NCBI GenBank assembly: GCA_030512295.1
Contig: JAULSR010000002.1
Span: 9,424,001-9,488,000 of the forward strand
Direction of reading: 5' to 3'
DNA length: 64,000 nucleotides
Source of the DNA: Bombardia bombarda
Lineage: Eukaryota; Ascomycota; Sordariomycetes; Sordariales; Lasiosphaeriaceae
The position numbers and the translations under genes were made by a program. Numbering within the stretch: the stretch's first letter is position 1; the number at the start of each line of letters is the position of its first letter. This document shows positions 42,248 through 51,897 of the stretch, piece by piece. The notes under the pieces were generated by a model. The model worked only from the letters and a program-made list of their open reading frames with translations. It searched no databases and was not told the DNA's origin.

Positions 42248-43879
42248 TTAGCAATCATAAATGTTGGCGTAAAATTGGGCCATGTTGTCAGCGTTGTCGA
42301 ACAAGCCGCCCGAATTGCCCATGTTCACGTCGTCCATCGCCCTATCCTCGACATGGGCCACCGTCTGGTTGGATATCTCTTCCCAGTCCCGATCATTATT
42401 CGCCGAGGCCTCTCCGTGCGGTTGGAAAGGGCCCCGTCCTTGGTTCATAGCATGGCCCATGTTCACGTCTTCCATAGCACTATCCTCGACAAGGGCCGCC
42501 GTCTGGTTTGACATCTTTCCAGTTCCCCACCGACCATTCGCCGACGCCCCTCCGTCCGGCTGCACAAATCTCGGGTCAATATATCTGAGCTCACGGTGAT
42601 CGTGGCCCTGGTGATCCGCGACCTGCTCCTGCCATCCTTCTATACCCTCCGCTGACATGTTCGGCACGGGGGCGTTTGCACCCGGTAAAGCGCCTGCAGA
42701 CAAGATGTTGGTGATCACGTTGCGGAGCGCGGCCGCAATATTGTCAGTCGGGGCGGCAGGAAATTGATAGGCGGAAGCATACGCATCGGGGCTGGCAGCT
42801 CCAACTGGGGTCGAAAGTTCTGTGGCAGCTGCGAACTGGGCGGGATCGTAGCCAATTGCGCTCACCTCAGCGGGACCTTGGGCAGCTTGGGCAGCTTGGG
42901 CAGCTTGAGCTATTTGGGCAAATTGGGCAGCTCGGGCAGCTTGGGCAGCTTGGGTATATCGGTCAGCAGCAGCGTGGCCAGCTTGGGCAACATGGATGGC
43001 TTTAACAGCTTGAGCATCTCGGTCAGCAGCAACAGCGGCAGCTTTTCTAGCAGCGGCATCGGCAGCAGTGTTGGCCTCTCTGGCAGCAATATCCGCATCC
43101 GATGGCACCCAGACACCATAAAACCACTCGAACCGCTTCCTCACTGGGATGGAGCAGTAGGGGCATTCAGTCTTTGTACCCGGCTTCATTGGCTGCTTCC
43201 CTTTCCGATCCTGCTGCCGTTTCTGCTGCTGCCCTTTCTGCTGCTGCCCTTTCTGCTGCTGCCCTCCCCGATGCAGCGTCCAAAACCAGTCGATGGCATG
43301 GATTACCACATCATGCAGTTTGGTGTCGTTGGTCTTGCCCCATTTATCTTCCTCGTTGTAGTACGAGAGCCAATAATTAGACTTCCTTTCCAGGCCCAGC
43401 AGCAGCGAAATCTTTCTGGCCGTCCAAAAGAGTTTCCAGCTAATCTTGTCCTCGTGCTCGTCCGGTTTGTCGCTGGTCCAGTTGTCGTACTGGCGGAGGA
43501 AGCCGACGACTTGCTTCGCTCTTTCGTTGATGGCTCCGCGATTGGCGAGCTGGGGGTTGGCTTTCACCTCGTCGTCGAGGAACCTGGCAAACTCCTCCAT
43601 GAGGCATACGGCACGCCAGCTCGTGAGGTCGATGACGAGATCAATGTTCGAAGTGCTGGGGCACGTGGCGGAGCCCAAGCCAACATAATTAACCCGGAGG
43701 TGAATATTGGCAACGGGGAGGATCGTGTTGCCGAAGGAAACGACCTCGCGCGTTGGTGGGAGACGCGGGCATGGTTGGCTCAGCCGCGCTCTGATTGGCC
43801 GGTTCCTAGACTTCCTGAGTGGCGCAGGAACGCTGTTAAATGTCACGACGCCTGGGCGGTTAAAGACTGATTTATCCAT
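42248..43879 (-). CDS. Repeat-rich orphan protein, unknown function
   Basis: Single exon, 543 residues from ATG 43877-43879. Residues 85-210 look helical and globular (EEFARFLDDEVKANPQL, LFWTARKISLLLGLERKSN, LHDVVIHAIDWFWTLHRGG). Three GQQQK units follow, then C-x2-C (ECPYCSIP), a long Ala/Gln run (QAAQAAQ), and a duplicated C-terminal segment. The duplication is a 138-bp direct repeat (starts at 42320 and 42458), so NQTAALVEDSAMEDVNMG and NQTVAHVEDRAMDDVNMG are paired copies. I recognise no family. The long open frame on both strands reflects repetitive GC-biased sequence; the minus strand has the better start and C-terminus. Confidence 0.65.
   Translation of the reverse strand: MDKSVFNRPGVVTFNSVPAPLRKSRNRPIRARLSQPCPRLPPTREVVSFGNTILPVANIHLRVNYVGLGSATCPSTSNIDLVIDLTSWRAVCLMEEFARFLDDEVKANPQLANRGAINERAKQVVGFLRQYDNWTSDKPDEHEDKISWKLFWTARKISLLLGLERKSNYWLSYYNEEDKWGKTNDTKLHDVVIHAIDWFWTLHRGGQQQKGQQQKGQQQKRQQDRKGKQPMKPGTKTECPYCSIPVRKRFEWFYGVWVPSDADIAAREANTAADAAARKAAAVAADRDAQAVKAIHVAQAGHAAADRYTQAAQAARAAQFAQIAQAAQAAQAAQGPAEVSAIGYDPAQFAAATELSTPVGAASPDAYASAYQFPAAPTDNIAAALRNVITNILSAGALPGANAPVPNMSAEGIEGWQEQVADHQGHDHRELRYIDPRFVQPDGGASANGRWGTGKMSNQTAALVEDSAMEDVNMGHAMNQGRGPFQPHGEASANNDRDWEEISNQTVAHVEDRAMDDVNMGNSGGLFDNADNMAQFYANIYDC
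42320..42590. repeat. 138-bp tandem duplication in the orphan gene
   Basis: Two diverged copies offset by 138 bp (46 codons); both preserve the reading frame. Confidence 0.8.
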
Positions 43880-46001
43880 GGTGATGGGTATTGAATGCTA
43901 GTGTCTGGGGTGGGGGTGCTCTGGATTTGGGTGCTGCCAGCCCCCAGGCACAGTTTGATTCAGTGCCACTTACACCGTGGGTGGATATAATAAGTCGATC
44001 GAAGTTGCCTTTTTAGTGTCTGTTCGCTGCCCGCAAAGGCTAGCAGCAAAGAAAAAGGCGATGGCGGTTATGAATCAAATTTTGATTTTGAGGGGGGGAA
44101 TGGCTGCCTTTATACCCAGACGGAAGAAATAAGGTAGGTAGCTCTGGAACTTAGAATGCAGACTTTGTCCACCCTGATTATTTGAAGAAAATTCTTCGTA
44201 ATCAGCCCCATCCGAATGCCGCTACCATATTTTACAAGCCCAAGATTTCGGGTTTCTAGGCTGTGAAGATTCGTCGCGAATTTAATATAAATCTCCATTC
44301 TCTACGCGTTCGTCAACCTTGATACTTTTTCATATACCATGCCATGCTAAAACTTGCTTTGAAAACTAGACACACTTTATTATTTGGTTGAAATACGCAT
44401 TGGTTTGACACTGAGTTCAGAGACACTGAGTTCAGACTCGCTACATAGATGTATAGAATCTTGGATCGAGGAAGGTTTGTCGTCTTCGGCTTTAGACAAT
44501 GTCAAAGCACTTAGATACCTATCGTTGCACATGTGAGACGCCACCATGACCCATAATCCTACTGTCAAGGGGACTCGACACCATTAATCTCGATCCTAGG
44601 TAGTTACCCACCTACCTTGAAGATTTAAGTCCAACAATAATGAGTTGCGGGTCTTCTTCCAATAGCCTAAGTACCATTTTCCCAGACTCCAACAGATTGA
44701 AAAAGCTGTCCATCGAAATCTTGTTGCCTTAAAGTCTAACGTAACTTTTTGCATTGGCTGTTTCAGCGAAAAAATGCTCCGCACCCCTCGATTGTTAAAC
44801 GGAAAACCTTTGTGGTACCTCACTCAAGTACTCGTCTGAGACACTCGTAGGCTTGAAGCTTATCCTCCGTCAAGCCTCCCAAAACCCTTAGGGCCTCCAG
44901 TACAGAATTCTATATTCAACTTGAAACCTGTACATAATTGTTCTGTATCTTTGTCGTATTAGTATATAGGGGGAGTTGCTTGCTAAAGGAGGCAACACAT
45001 GTGTTTAGCTGTCATGTAACACTTTTCGATAGACCTCTTTTTCAGCATCAAGTGCTGTCTTGCGACGGATAGCTTGTGAAGAAAATATCCACGTTGCCTC
45101 ACCACTATTCTAGTACCAGGTGATCTATCGATTTCAATATCGTAATGGCGACAGCCTTTTCTTCGAGCTTCCATCGCTCAAAACATTTATACATTGCGAT
45201 ACAAGTCCTTAGAGAAGTTTGGTATTGAATGCTAGAGTTCGCGCCAGAGCTCTGCCCCTCCTCACCATACCATGATTGAACAATCAATCATAACGTCGAT
45301 TATATGCTTGATCCATGAAATATATGGACATGGTCTCGAGGACCAGACGTAGTATGTTCTTTCAAACTCTTTATACTTGATAGTATTCGATATGGAAGAG
45401 GTAGACTACAAACCCACCGGGTTTCCCTCTCATGCACCAGGGGCAAGGTCTTAGACGATGGTATCTTGAATGTTCATAAGGAGACACGAGCAAGAAATCA
45501 TATCTGTCCGATGAGATTTGATTTGTCGTGCGCCCTTTCGACACCAAGATCTTTACAGGGGATGTCGTAGATATCTGTGTTGCTGATGATTGTGAGTGAA
45601 GTACTCAACGAGACTGTCAAAGATCGGATCTGAAGACGAAGAGATCAGTGGTCCATGGTAAGACGGACCGAGAAGTCCTGTTTGAAATTGAACACTAGCG
45701 CAGTCAATACCTTGCCAAAAAAAATGTCCATCATTACCCATAACCGTCGCCATAACAATCACCAGGCCTGCCGTGCACGCTATATACATAGAATATTATA
45801 CACTCAGAACAGATGCGACAGAAAACCAAATTTGAGAAGCCCAGCTTTCAACGTCCCTCGAAAACTGTGACGGGCTGAACCTTGGGTGCACTTTGTGATA
45901 ATTGTGGTTGCACGCCGGAACTAACTATCCGGGTGCCCAAGCCAGGGTTTTATCCCTGGGAAGGCTGACTAAGGTGCTGACCAAGATGCTGACTAAGGAG
46001 C
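43880..46001. other. AT-rich gene-empty region with possible relics
   Basis: About 2.1 kb, visibly more AT-rich than flanks. Only short frames occur, mostly on the minus strand (for example 45553..45789, which starts ATG followed by a signal-like hydrophobic stretch, and 44983..45287). They may be decayed gene pieces, but none shows a family. A hairpin CAGGG-TTTTAT-CCCTG lies near 45944-45959 and three copies of a GCTGACYAAG unit near 45964-45998. Confidence 0.45.
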
Positions 46002-46083
46002 TGTCACGTGCTAGTGCCTTGGCGCCAAGGCGCTAGTACCCCACGAACTATTCCACGCCTAGGAGCGGGCTAGGCCCGTGACA
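46002..46083. mobile_element. Candidate small inverted-repeat element
   Basis: 82 bp bounded by perfect 7-bp inverted ends TGTCACG and CGTGACA (9 of 10 if extended). It encloses a 26-bp near-perfect palindrome around TTGGCGCCAA at 46011-46036. TG...CA ends recall a short LTR remnant, but I see no target-site duplication. It is GC-rich against AT-rich surroundings. It could also be a structural or regulatory palindrome. Confidence 0.35.
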
Positions 46084-46146
46084 AAAACACAGGTTCGTTC
46101 TCGTCCCCCAATCATAGATACCTCATCACCAACACAGATAGTGACA

Positions 46147-47105
46147 TTACTCCGTCTTCGCGCGAGAAGGAGACCCGCCCAGCGCACTGACAATCTCGGA
46201 GCCCATATCATATATCATGTAGGATGGGTATAGGAGCCACAGACCACTGAGTGTCACATGTTAGCGATCAAACAATGACACAAAATTGTGCGACAGAATA
46301 TGGGGAAGAGGGCATGCAAACTTACTTTGGAATGATGAAGCAAAACACCAGCCGGAACAAATCGTTATGGCCAATGTTGTCAAACCCAGAAAAGTACTCA
46401 TTCATCCCTGTTACGCAAACACACCGAACAGTTAGCCGAGACATCCTCCCCGCATTTCACCAAGTATCACACGCTCGTGCTATCCCCCCAAGAAAACTTA
46501 CAATAAAGCACCGTCTTGCTCAACGTCATAACCGCGGCGCTATACCCAACCACCACGGCCAATGCGCCCGCCCTGCCCGCCACCGCCCTTTCCTGCGCCC
46601 TCTGCCCCGCCGCAGCGCCAGCAGGCAGCACCTGCCCATGGCGATACCACAGGCCGACATAGGCAAGATACATGAGCGTCTCGACGGCGTTGAGGAAGCC
46701 CTGGGCCGAGGTGAAGCCGTTGCCGGCGTTCCACTGCTTGAAGCCGTACATGTGGTCGACCTCGCCGTAGAGCGCGTACGGCACCCACAGCGGCCAGTGC
46801 AGCGACCCGCCCGGCATGCTCAGCGGCCGCAGCAGCACGTACCCCGTGTCCCAGATCACGAGGGGCAGCGAGACGGCCAGCCAGGCGAGCGTCGACCACC
46901 TGGGCACGTGGGACCAGGCAGCGCCGGGGGCGGAGACGGCGACGGTGGTGGTAGTGGTGGTGGTGGTGGCAGGCGTGGCGGCAGCGCGGGACTGACGCGT
47001 CGGCTTGGCGGTTGTTGTTGGGGTGGTGGTGGAGGGTGGCGCGGGTGATTCGGATTTGGGCGCGCGGGGCGTGACGGCCGCCGAGGAGGAGCGCGTGGAA
47101 ACCAT
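46147..47105 (-). CDS. EXPERA-domain four-helix membrane protein (emopamil-binding-protein-like)
   Basis: Exons 46502..47105, 46326..46407 and 46147..46246 give 261 residues; introns have GTAAGT donors and CAG acceptors. A Ser/Thr/Pro-rich N-terminus (1-65) includes a Thr run. Four hydrophobic segments follow at about 71-92, 136-154, 179-201 and 219-240. Conserved EXPERA features are visible: WDTGYVLLRPLSMPGG, LHWPLWVPYALYGEVDHMYG, GFTSAQGFLNAVETLMYLAY and PNGLWLLYPSYMIYDMG. EXPERA proteins (EBP sterol isomerase, TMEM97, TM6SF) sit in the ER and handle sterol-like ligands. This divergent fungal type has no proven activity. The last exon ends 64 bp from the inverted-repeat element. Confidence 0.88.
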
Positions 47106-47596
47106 TTTGACAGAGGTTGTCTATCTGCGGGTGGGGTGTCGTGTCGATGGCTTCGTGTTTGGCGAAATGGAAACGGTGGCGCGATGGCGTTGGAAGGAGA
47201 GAAAAAAAAGTCAAATTGCGACGGGCGCGGCTTGTTGACGAGTTGAGTGGGAGACAGGCGCGAGGGAGGGAGGGGTGAGCCGCGTGGGAATGGAGAACAC
47301 GGGATCTATCTACTCGTGTATGGACCATGGATGGATGTAACAATTAAGTACCTGCACCCAGTTTGCGTCGCACGCGTCTGTTGAGGAAGGTGCCCCGCCC
47401 ATGAATTCCCCATCCGCAGGCGCAGGCAAGCAGGAGCGAATACGCTCTCCTGCCAATCGCAGCGTCGCAATTGACTCGGGTCGTGGCGTTCCCGCTTCAT
47501 AATTTGGGGCTGCGCAGACAGGGATTCCCCACGAACATGCACGAAACGACAAGTCGTTCTTCTCCATGTCAGGACCAAAAGGCCTCGATCATAGCG
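47106..47596. other. Intergenic: EXPERA promoter and U6 3' flank
   Basis: 491 bp; no gene seen. Confidence 0.55.
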
Positions 47597-47613
47597 AAAA
47601 AAAAAAAAAAAAA
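47597..47613 (-). terminator. Pol III T-run terminator of U6
   Basis: 17 consecutive A on the plus strand (T17 on the U6 strand) directly after the U6 3' end CTAAACAT. RNA polymerase III stops in runs of four or more T. Confidence 0.9.
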
Positions 47614-47710
47614 TGTTTAGCGTCTCTTTGAGTAGCGTGTCATCCTTAGTGCAGGGGCCATGCTAATCTTCTCTGTATCGTTTCAAATTGACCATATTTG
47701 CCCGAAGGCA
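47610..47710 (-). ncRNA. U6 spliceosomal snRNA
   Basis: On the minus strand from about 47710: GCCTTCGGGCAAATATGG, TCAATTTGAAACGATACAGA, GAAGATTAGCATGGCCCCTG, CACTAAGGATGACACGCTAC, TCAAAGAGACGCTAAACAT. The invariant ACAGAGA box that pairs with the 5' splice site and the AGC triad (GATTAGCATGGCCCCTGC) are intact. The short 5' hairpin CCTTCGGG is typical. No intron interrupts it, unlike U6 of some yeasts. A TATA box (47764-47770) lies about 57 bp upstream and the 21-bp element at 47786-47806 another 15 bp up. I saw no clear downstream B box. Function: catalytic core of the spliceosome. Confidence 0.95.
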
Positions 47711-47785
47711 AGGAAAGAAAAGAGGAAAGAAAAAGAGCAAGAAGGTGCGAGGGTGACCGAGCTTATATATGTTTTACAGTGGTCT

Positions 47786-47806
47786 GTCTGTGCGTGCCTG
47801 CAATTT
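47786..47806 (-). promoter_or_regulatory. snRNA upstream element of U6
   Basis: On the minus strand reads AAATTGCAGGC-AC-GCACAGAC, 20 of 21 identical to the U1 element, placed 15 bp from a TATATAT box at 47764-47770. Confidence 0.75.
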
Positions 47807-47970
47807 TTGTTCTTGGCATCAACCTTCAAAAGTGGATCCATCCGTGACTCTCTTTCCAATCTCAATTCTCAACCGACAATCTAGGTGGCTTTTCCTTCCT
47901 TTTCTTGAGAATAACATTCAATGTGGCGTTCAAACGTTCTTGCCAATCCCAAACATGTGCTAGCAGCATC

Positions 47971-50900
47971 TCAAGTCAACCAATAAAACGCCACGACACC
48001 ACTCAGCGCTCCTGTGATAAATAGAGTTCAGCAAGTTAGCACGGCCCAAATTGAAGTCAATGGATCTCAACGCACCTAGAATGACCGAGATAGAGGCTAC
48101 CACCCAGATGGGCCACCCCTTTGGCATCTGCTGGGCGTCCTGCCGCGCGGCAACGTTCATCAAGGTTGACGATGAGCGCTCCCCGCGCACTACGACGTCC
48201 ATCGGAACCGGCGACACGCGTTTTGACTGCGCTGCCAGCTTCTCATCAAGTAGTTCCAGGATATCGGGCATGTCCTTCGGTGCAAAATGCACAACCAAGT
48301 CCCTCAGCGTCGCGCCAAGAAGCATATGCGTCTTGAATACCTCATGTACCTCGGGCTGTAACTCGCGATGGAACCACCGAATGCGAACCATCTTGAGCTG
48401 GCCACTTTTCTGTCCAGCCTTGACCATCAGATATCGCAATGCTGGGTCTGTAGTTGAGAAATTGGAAGATTCATCTCCCTCGGACTCATACAAGGATCTA
48501 TCAGCTACCCAATTGGACTTGCATATTCTCCATGAGAAGGAAATCGACGGTTCTGCTCCATATTGTAGAAACAACACCATCATATGCCAGAACTCTTTTT
48601 GTTCATAGTTTCCGCTCAGCCACAAAACAATAGAATATATCCAAGGGGAAATAGAAAATTCCCGAGGGTGACTTCCGCTGTCGGCAAACCGGCCTGGAAA
48701 TGTCGAATTGGGGTCGCACGATGCTTCAAATAAGCACTGCAGGCTTTCAAGAAAGGGGGCTTTGTAATGAGGGATATCCCCACAGGCCACATCTAGTAAA
48801 GACATGCGGACATCTTCTCTTGAAGTCCACGGAGATGCCTCACTGTTGAATATCCATTTGATGTACTGCGTAAACCCTTGTTGGCATGCGAGTGCGAGGA
48901 TAGACAGGTGGCTAGCATTCGCGGGAATCTCCGTCCCAAATATCCTATGTGGTCCTAAGTCCCGGATGCCATTGAACCCGGGACAACTATGCCAACCCAA
49001 CTCTTCTCCTTCTGATCCAAGTTGGCGACGCAAAAGCGCGTTGTCCAAGTGCTCAAGATGGATGAACAAAGTGTCTTTACTGCCAACCTCAGTGGAGTAA
49101 TTTTCGCGAGTCTCTTTAAAGAGGTACTCTAGCGTGACTTCAAAATGCAGTAGCCGAGTCAGATCTAATTCGAGACTCTTTGCCTCGTTTATGTAGGTCT
49201 GCACAATCAAAATTGGCACGTCGGTTATCGGAGGCCTGTCGTCTTTGAGCCGGTTCTTCTTCAAAAAGTCGTGCACTGTTCGGTGTGTAAAATCCAGCCA
49301 CAAGAATTGGTCATAGCCGACAATTCTCACCAGACCCCTGAATAGGCCGTGTACTCTTTTTTTGAATAGGTTGATCTTCTCTGCCTCATCCATCACAGGA
49401 CATGCTTCGAATTTAAGGTCCAACGCAATGTTTTTACCCTGAATCAGCTTTCTGACAAACGAGGCTTGTAAGACACCAACTTCAAAAAATAGAGGGCGCC
49501 ACATCATCATGTCTAGGATTGGCCACGAATCTTCTTGGTTGATCTTCCGTAGGATGCGTTCATAGAACTTGTCTAACTCTCTTGCGCGTGGAAATGATTG
49601 CAGGATAGGGTAAAGGTCCTTGAGCGGCTGGCCTTCTGTGAGTTGATCCCTCAGATCATCCAGGACCAGCTTAACCCAGATGAAGACCCCCTCAGCCATC
49701 TCGACAATAGTCTTGATGAATCTCTCACGGTCGGTTTGGGCCTCGGCTTGAAACTGGACATGCCGACTCAGAATCTCCTTAGTCATATTCGATATGTCGT
49801 TTGACGTGACCAAATGGAGCTGAACTTGTTGGCTGGCCGGAAATAGCTCCGTGAACGCGGCATCCCCACGGCTTGAAACACAGATCTTGACTCTCCAAGA
49901 ATCATTCGTCGTCCATCTCATCAGCATCGTAGCGAGGTCGGAGAGATGCATTGTGTTGTCCTCGAACTCGTCCGCCCCGTCGATAAAGAAGCAGTAGTGT
50001 AGCCCATCAGATCCGGCGGGGTCCTCGATGAGCATCTTCAACGCTTTGATCACATCGCAACCGGGTATCTTCCGGTTTTCATACAGCTGCTCCGGCCGCC
50101 AATATTTGCCCAGCACCCTTGGGATCAAATGTCGCTCTTGGTTTAATACTGCGTAAAGCAGAGTGCGCGCCAACCCCTCGAGCGACTTCTGTCGGTCCTG
50201 CCCGGCGTTCCAGAAGAAGGCGCTCGCGAGGACCAACTTTGACGATCCGCCGGCCCACGCCTTGAGTTGACTTCTTGTCTCCCTATGCTCAACTAGGAAC
50301 TTCATCAACGTCGACTTGCCACTGCCTGGCTTTCCCGTGATGTGGAATATCCCAGCCCCCTTGGCAAGCCAGTCCCGGAACGATATCTCCAGGCGAGGAT
50401 GCTGCGTTGGCATCTCGGAATTGGAAATAAACCATTCAAAGGTGTCACAGCATGCGCAGTAGAGACCTGCTCCCGCCGAGCGCCCATCTCATCAAACGCC
50501 ACCCCGTTGAGAATGTATCGGTTGAGCTTGAGGTCGGATAGCATAAAGATCTTGCGTAGGTCATCCATCATGCTGAGCAATGTGTCTTTGCTCTGGGCTA
50601 TACTGTCTAGCTTCACGTTCACCGTCGCCAACTCACGCTTGAACGCTGAGTCTGCGTTGGTGGACAAGTCGAGATCGGCGAGCACACGCATGTCGGCTCC
50701 CAGGCCGCCGGGTATCTTGTCGGACAAGGCCTCAATCTGTCTGCCCAGCCCCGACCGCATCACCAGCGTCAAGTGCACATTGAGCTGGATCATGCACGTG
50801 TCGAATTCATCGCGTAGACTCTTGAGATCCTTGTCGTGCCAGACGACAGACAGCGCCAACTTGACGGGTCGGACGGCCGCCAGTAGCTTGTCTTTCCCTT

Positions 50901-51249
50901 TGTCGGCGACGGACTGTGCCTTCATGTTGTTTGCTGGTGATGAGACCTTTCCGTTAAGCTCTAGCTTCATCTTCGTCAAAAGCTCAACGATCTTATCGCC
51001 AACCGCCTTGCAGCTCTGCGCGACCTGCAGCGCGCTTTCCTCCTCGTTCGTCAGCGCCCCCTTATCCTTCACAGCAGACTGGAGCATGGCGATGCCGCGA
51101 TCGAGAGCGGTGGTGACCTCTGCAAGTCGCGCATGCTCGTCGATTTCGCGAGACTCGCGGAGCTTGTTTGCGGCGGCGGTTAATTTGTAGACAGTGTCGA
51201 TGAAGGTGAGGATGGCCGATGTCGTGCCGATGATGGTGAAGGGGTCCAT
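47971..51249 (-). CDS. NACHT-type NLR (STAND) protein with frame break and C-terminal membrane exon
   Basis: About 1,071 residues from ATG 51247-51249. N-terminal residues 1-250 (MDPFTIIGTTSAILTFIDTV and following helices) match the fungal N-terminal domain often fused to STAND proteins. NACHT motifs follow: GIFHITGKPGSGKSTLMKFL (Walker A), CFFIDGADEF (Walker B), and KICVSSRGD (sensor region). After it, degenerate repeat-like sequence (LSILALACQQGFTQYIKWIF, then FLQYGAEPS) recalls ankyrin units. The frame breaks near 50441-50449. The N-terminal frame reads on into PLNGLF, while TFEWFISNSEMPTQHP, the usual linker before NACHT, sits in another frame. A 53-nt GTCTCT...GAG intron would also join them. 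A final intron, 48012..48075, with donor GTGCGT, branch GCTAAC and acceptor ATCACAG, gives a tail exon 47971..48011. Its product WVVASISVILGALSGVVAFY is a membrane helix. NLRs detect non-self and trigger cell death. Confidence 0.85.
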
Positions 51250-51897
51250 AATTGAGGTCAAATGTAGTGAGAGTGACGAGCGAAGGGTCGCCGTTTTACC
51301 CAGAACGAGCTGGACTTTTGGAGATGAAAAGGGTGAAAGTTTCTGACAAGACTGAGAGAGCGGGGAAAGAATGCAGAGAGGTACTAAGTCTAGGCAGGCT
51401 CGAGGCAGGCTCGAGGCAGCTGAGTTGAAGAAGAGGCGCAGCTGCATATCAGTTCATCTCATTGGCTGCCTGATCTCCTCGTTCTTGACCAGCGATGACT
51501 TGGAAGATAGATGTCACAAGAGAGCGGGAGCTTCAGAAGAGTGCGTGCAAAGTGCCTTGTATTATAGACACACAGGAAAACGTGCGGCAGAGCCGCCTTA
51601 TATAAGGTAGATACATGAGTTCCTAACAGTCCCTCCCGTGCTCGCATGCGTGCATGAACATATAACCTAGCTCTGTACGAGCTCCTAGAACCCTGCTTGA
51701 CTTGTGACAATAGACGTATCTAAGATATTTATGTACCTCAACTTTGGGAGCCACGCGTATGGCCAGCTATTTTTATCACTAGTTGAGTAGAGATTGAATA
51801 ACCAACAACTCTTATTCAGAAATATTCAAAATATCCTGGTAGCGAGTAATTTCGAAACCTCGCAGCATCCGCCTCTTCCAGTAGCTTGATAACCAAA
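51250..51897. other. Intergenic: NLR promoter and amidotransferase 3' flank
   Basis: 648 bp. The NLR frame stays open upstream but without a better ATG; nothing else seen. Confidence 0.55.

Noticed and set aside
42764..43870. 368-codon plus-strand frame opposite the orphan gene
   Set aside because: Repetitive Gly/Ser/Leu reading of the Ala/Gln array; the minus strand frame is longer and better started.
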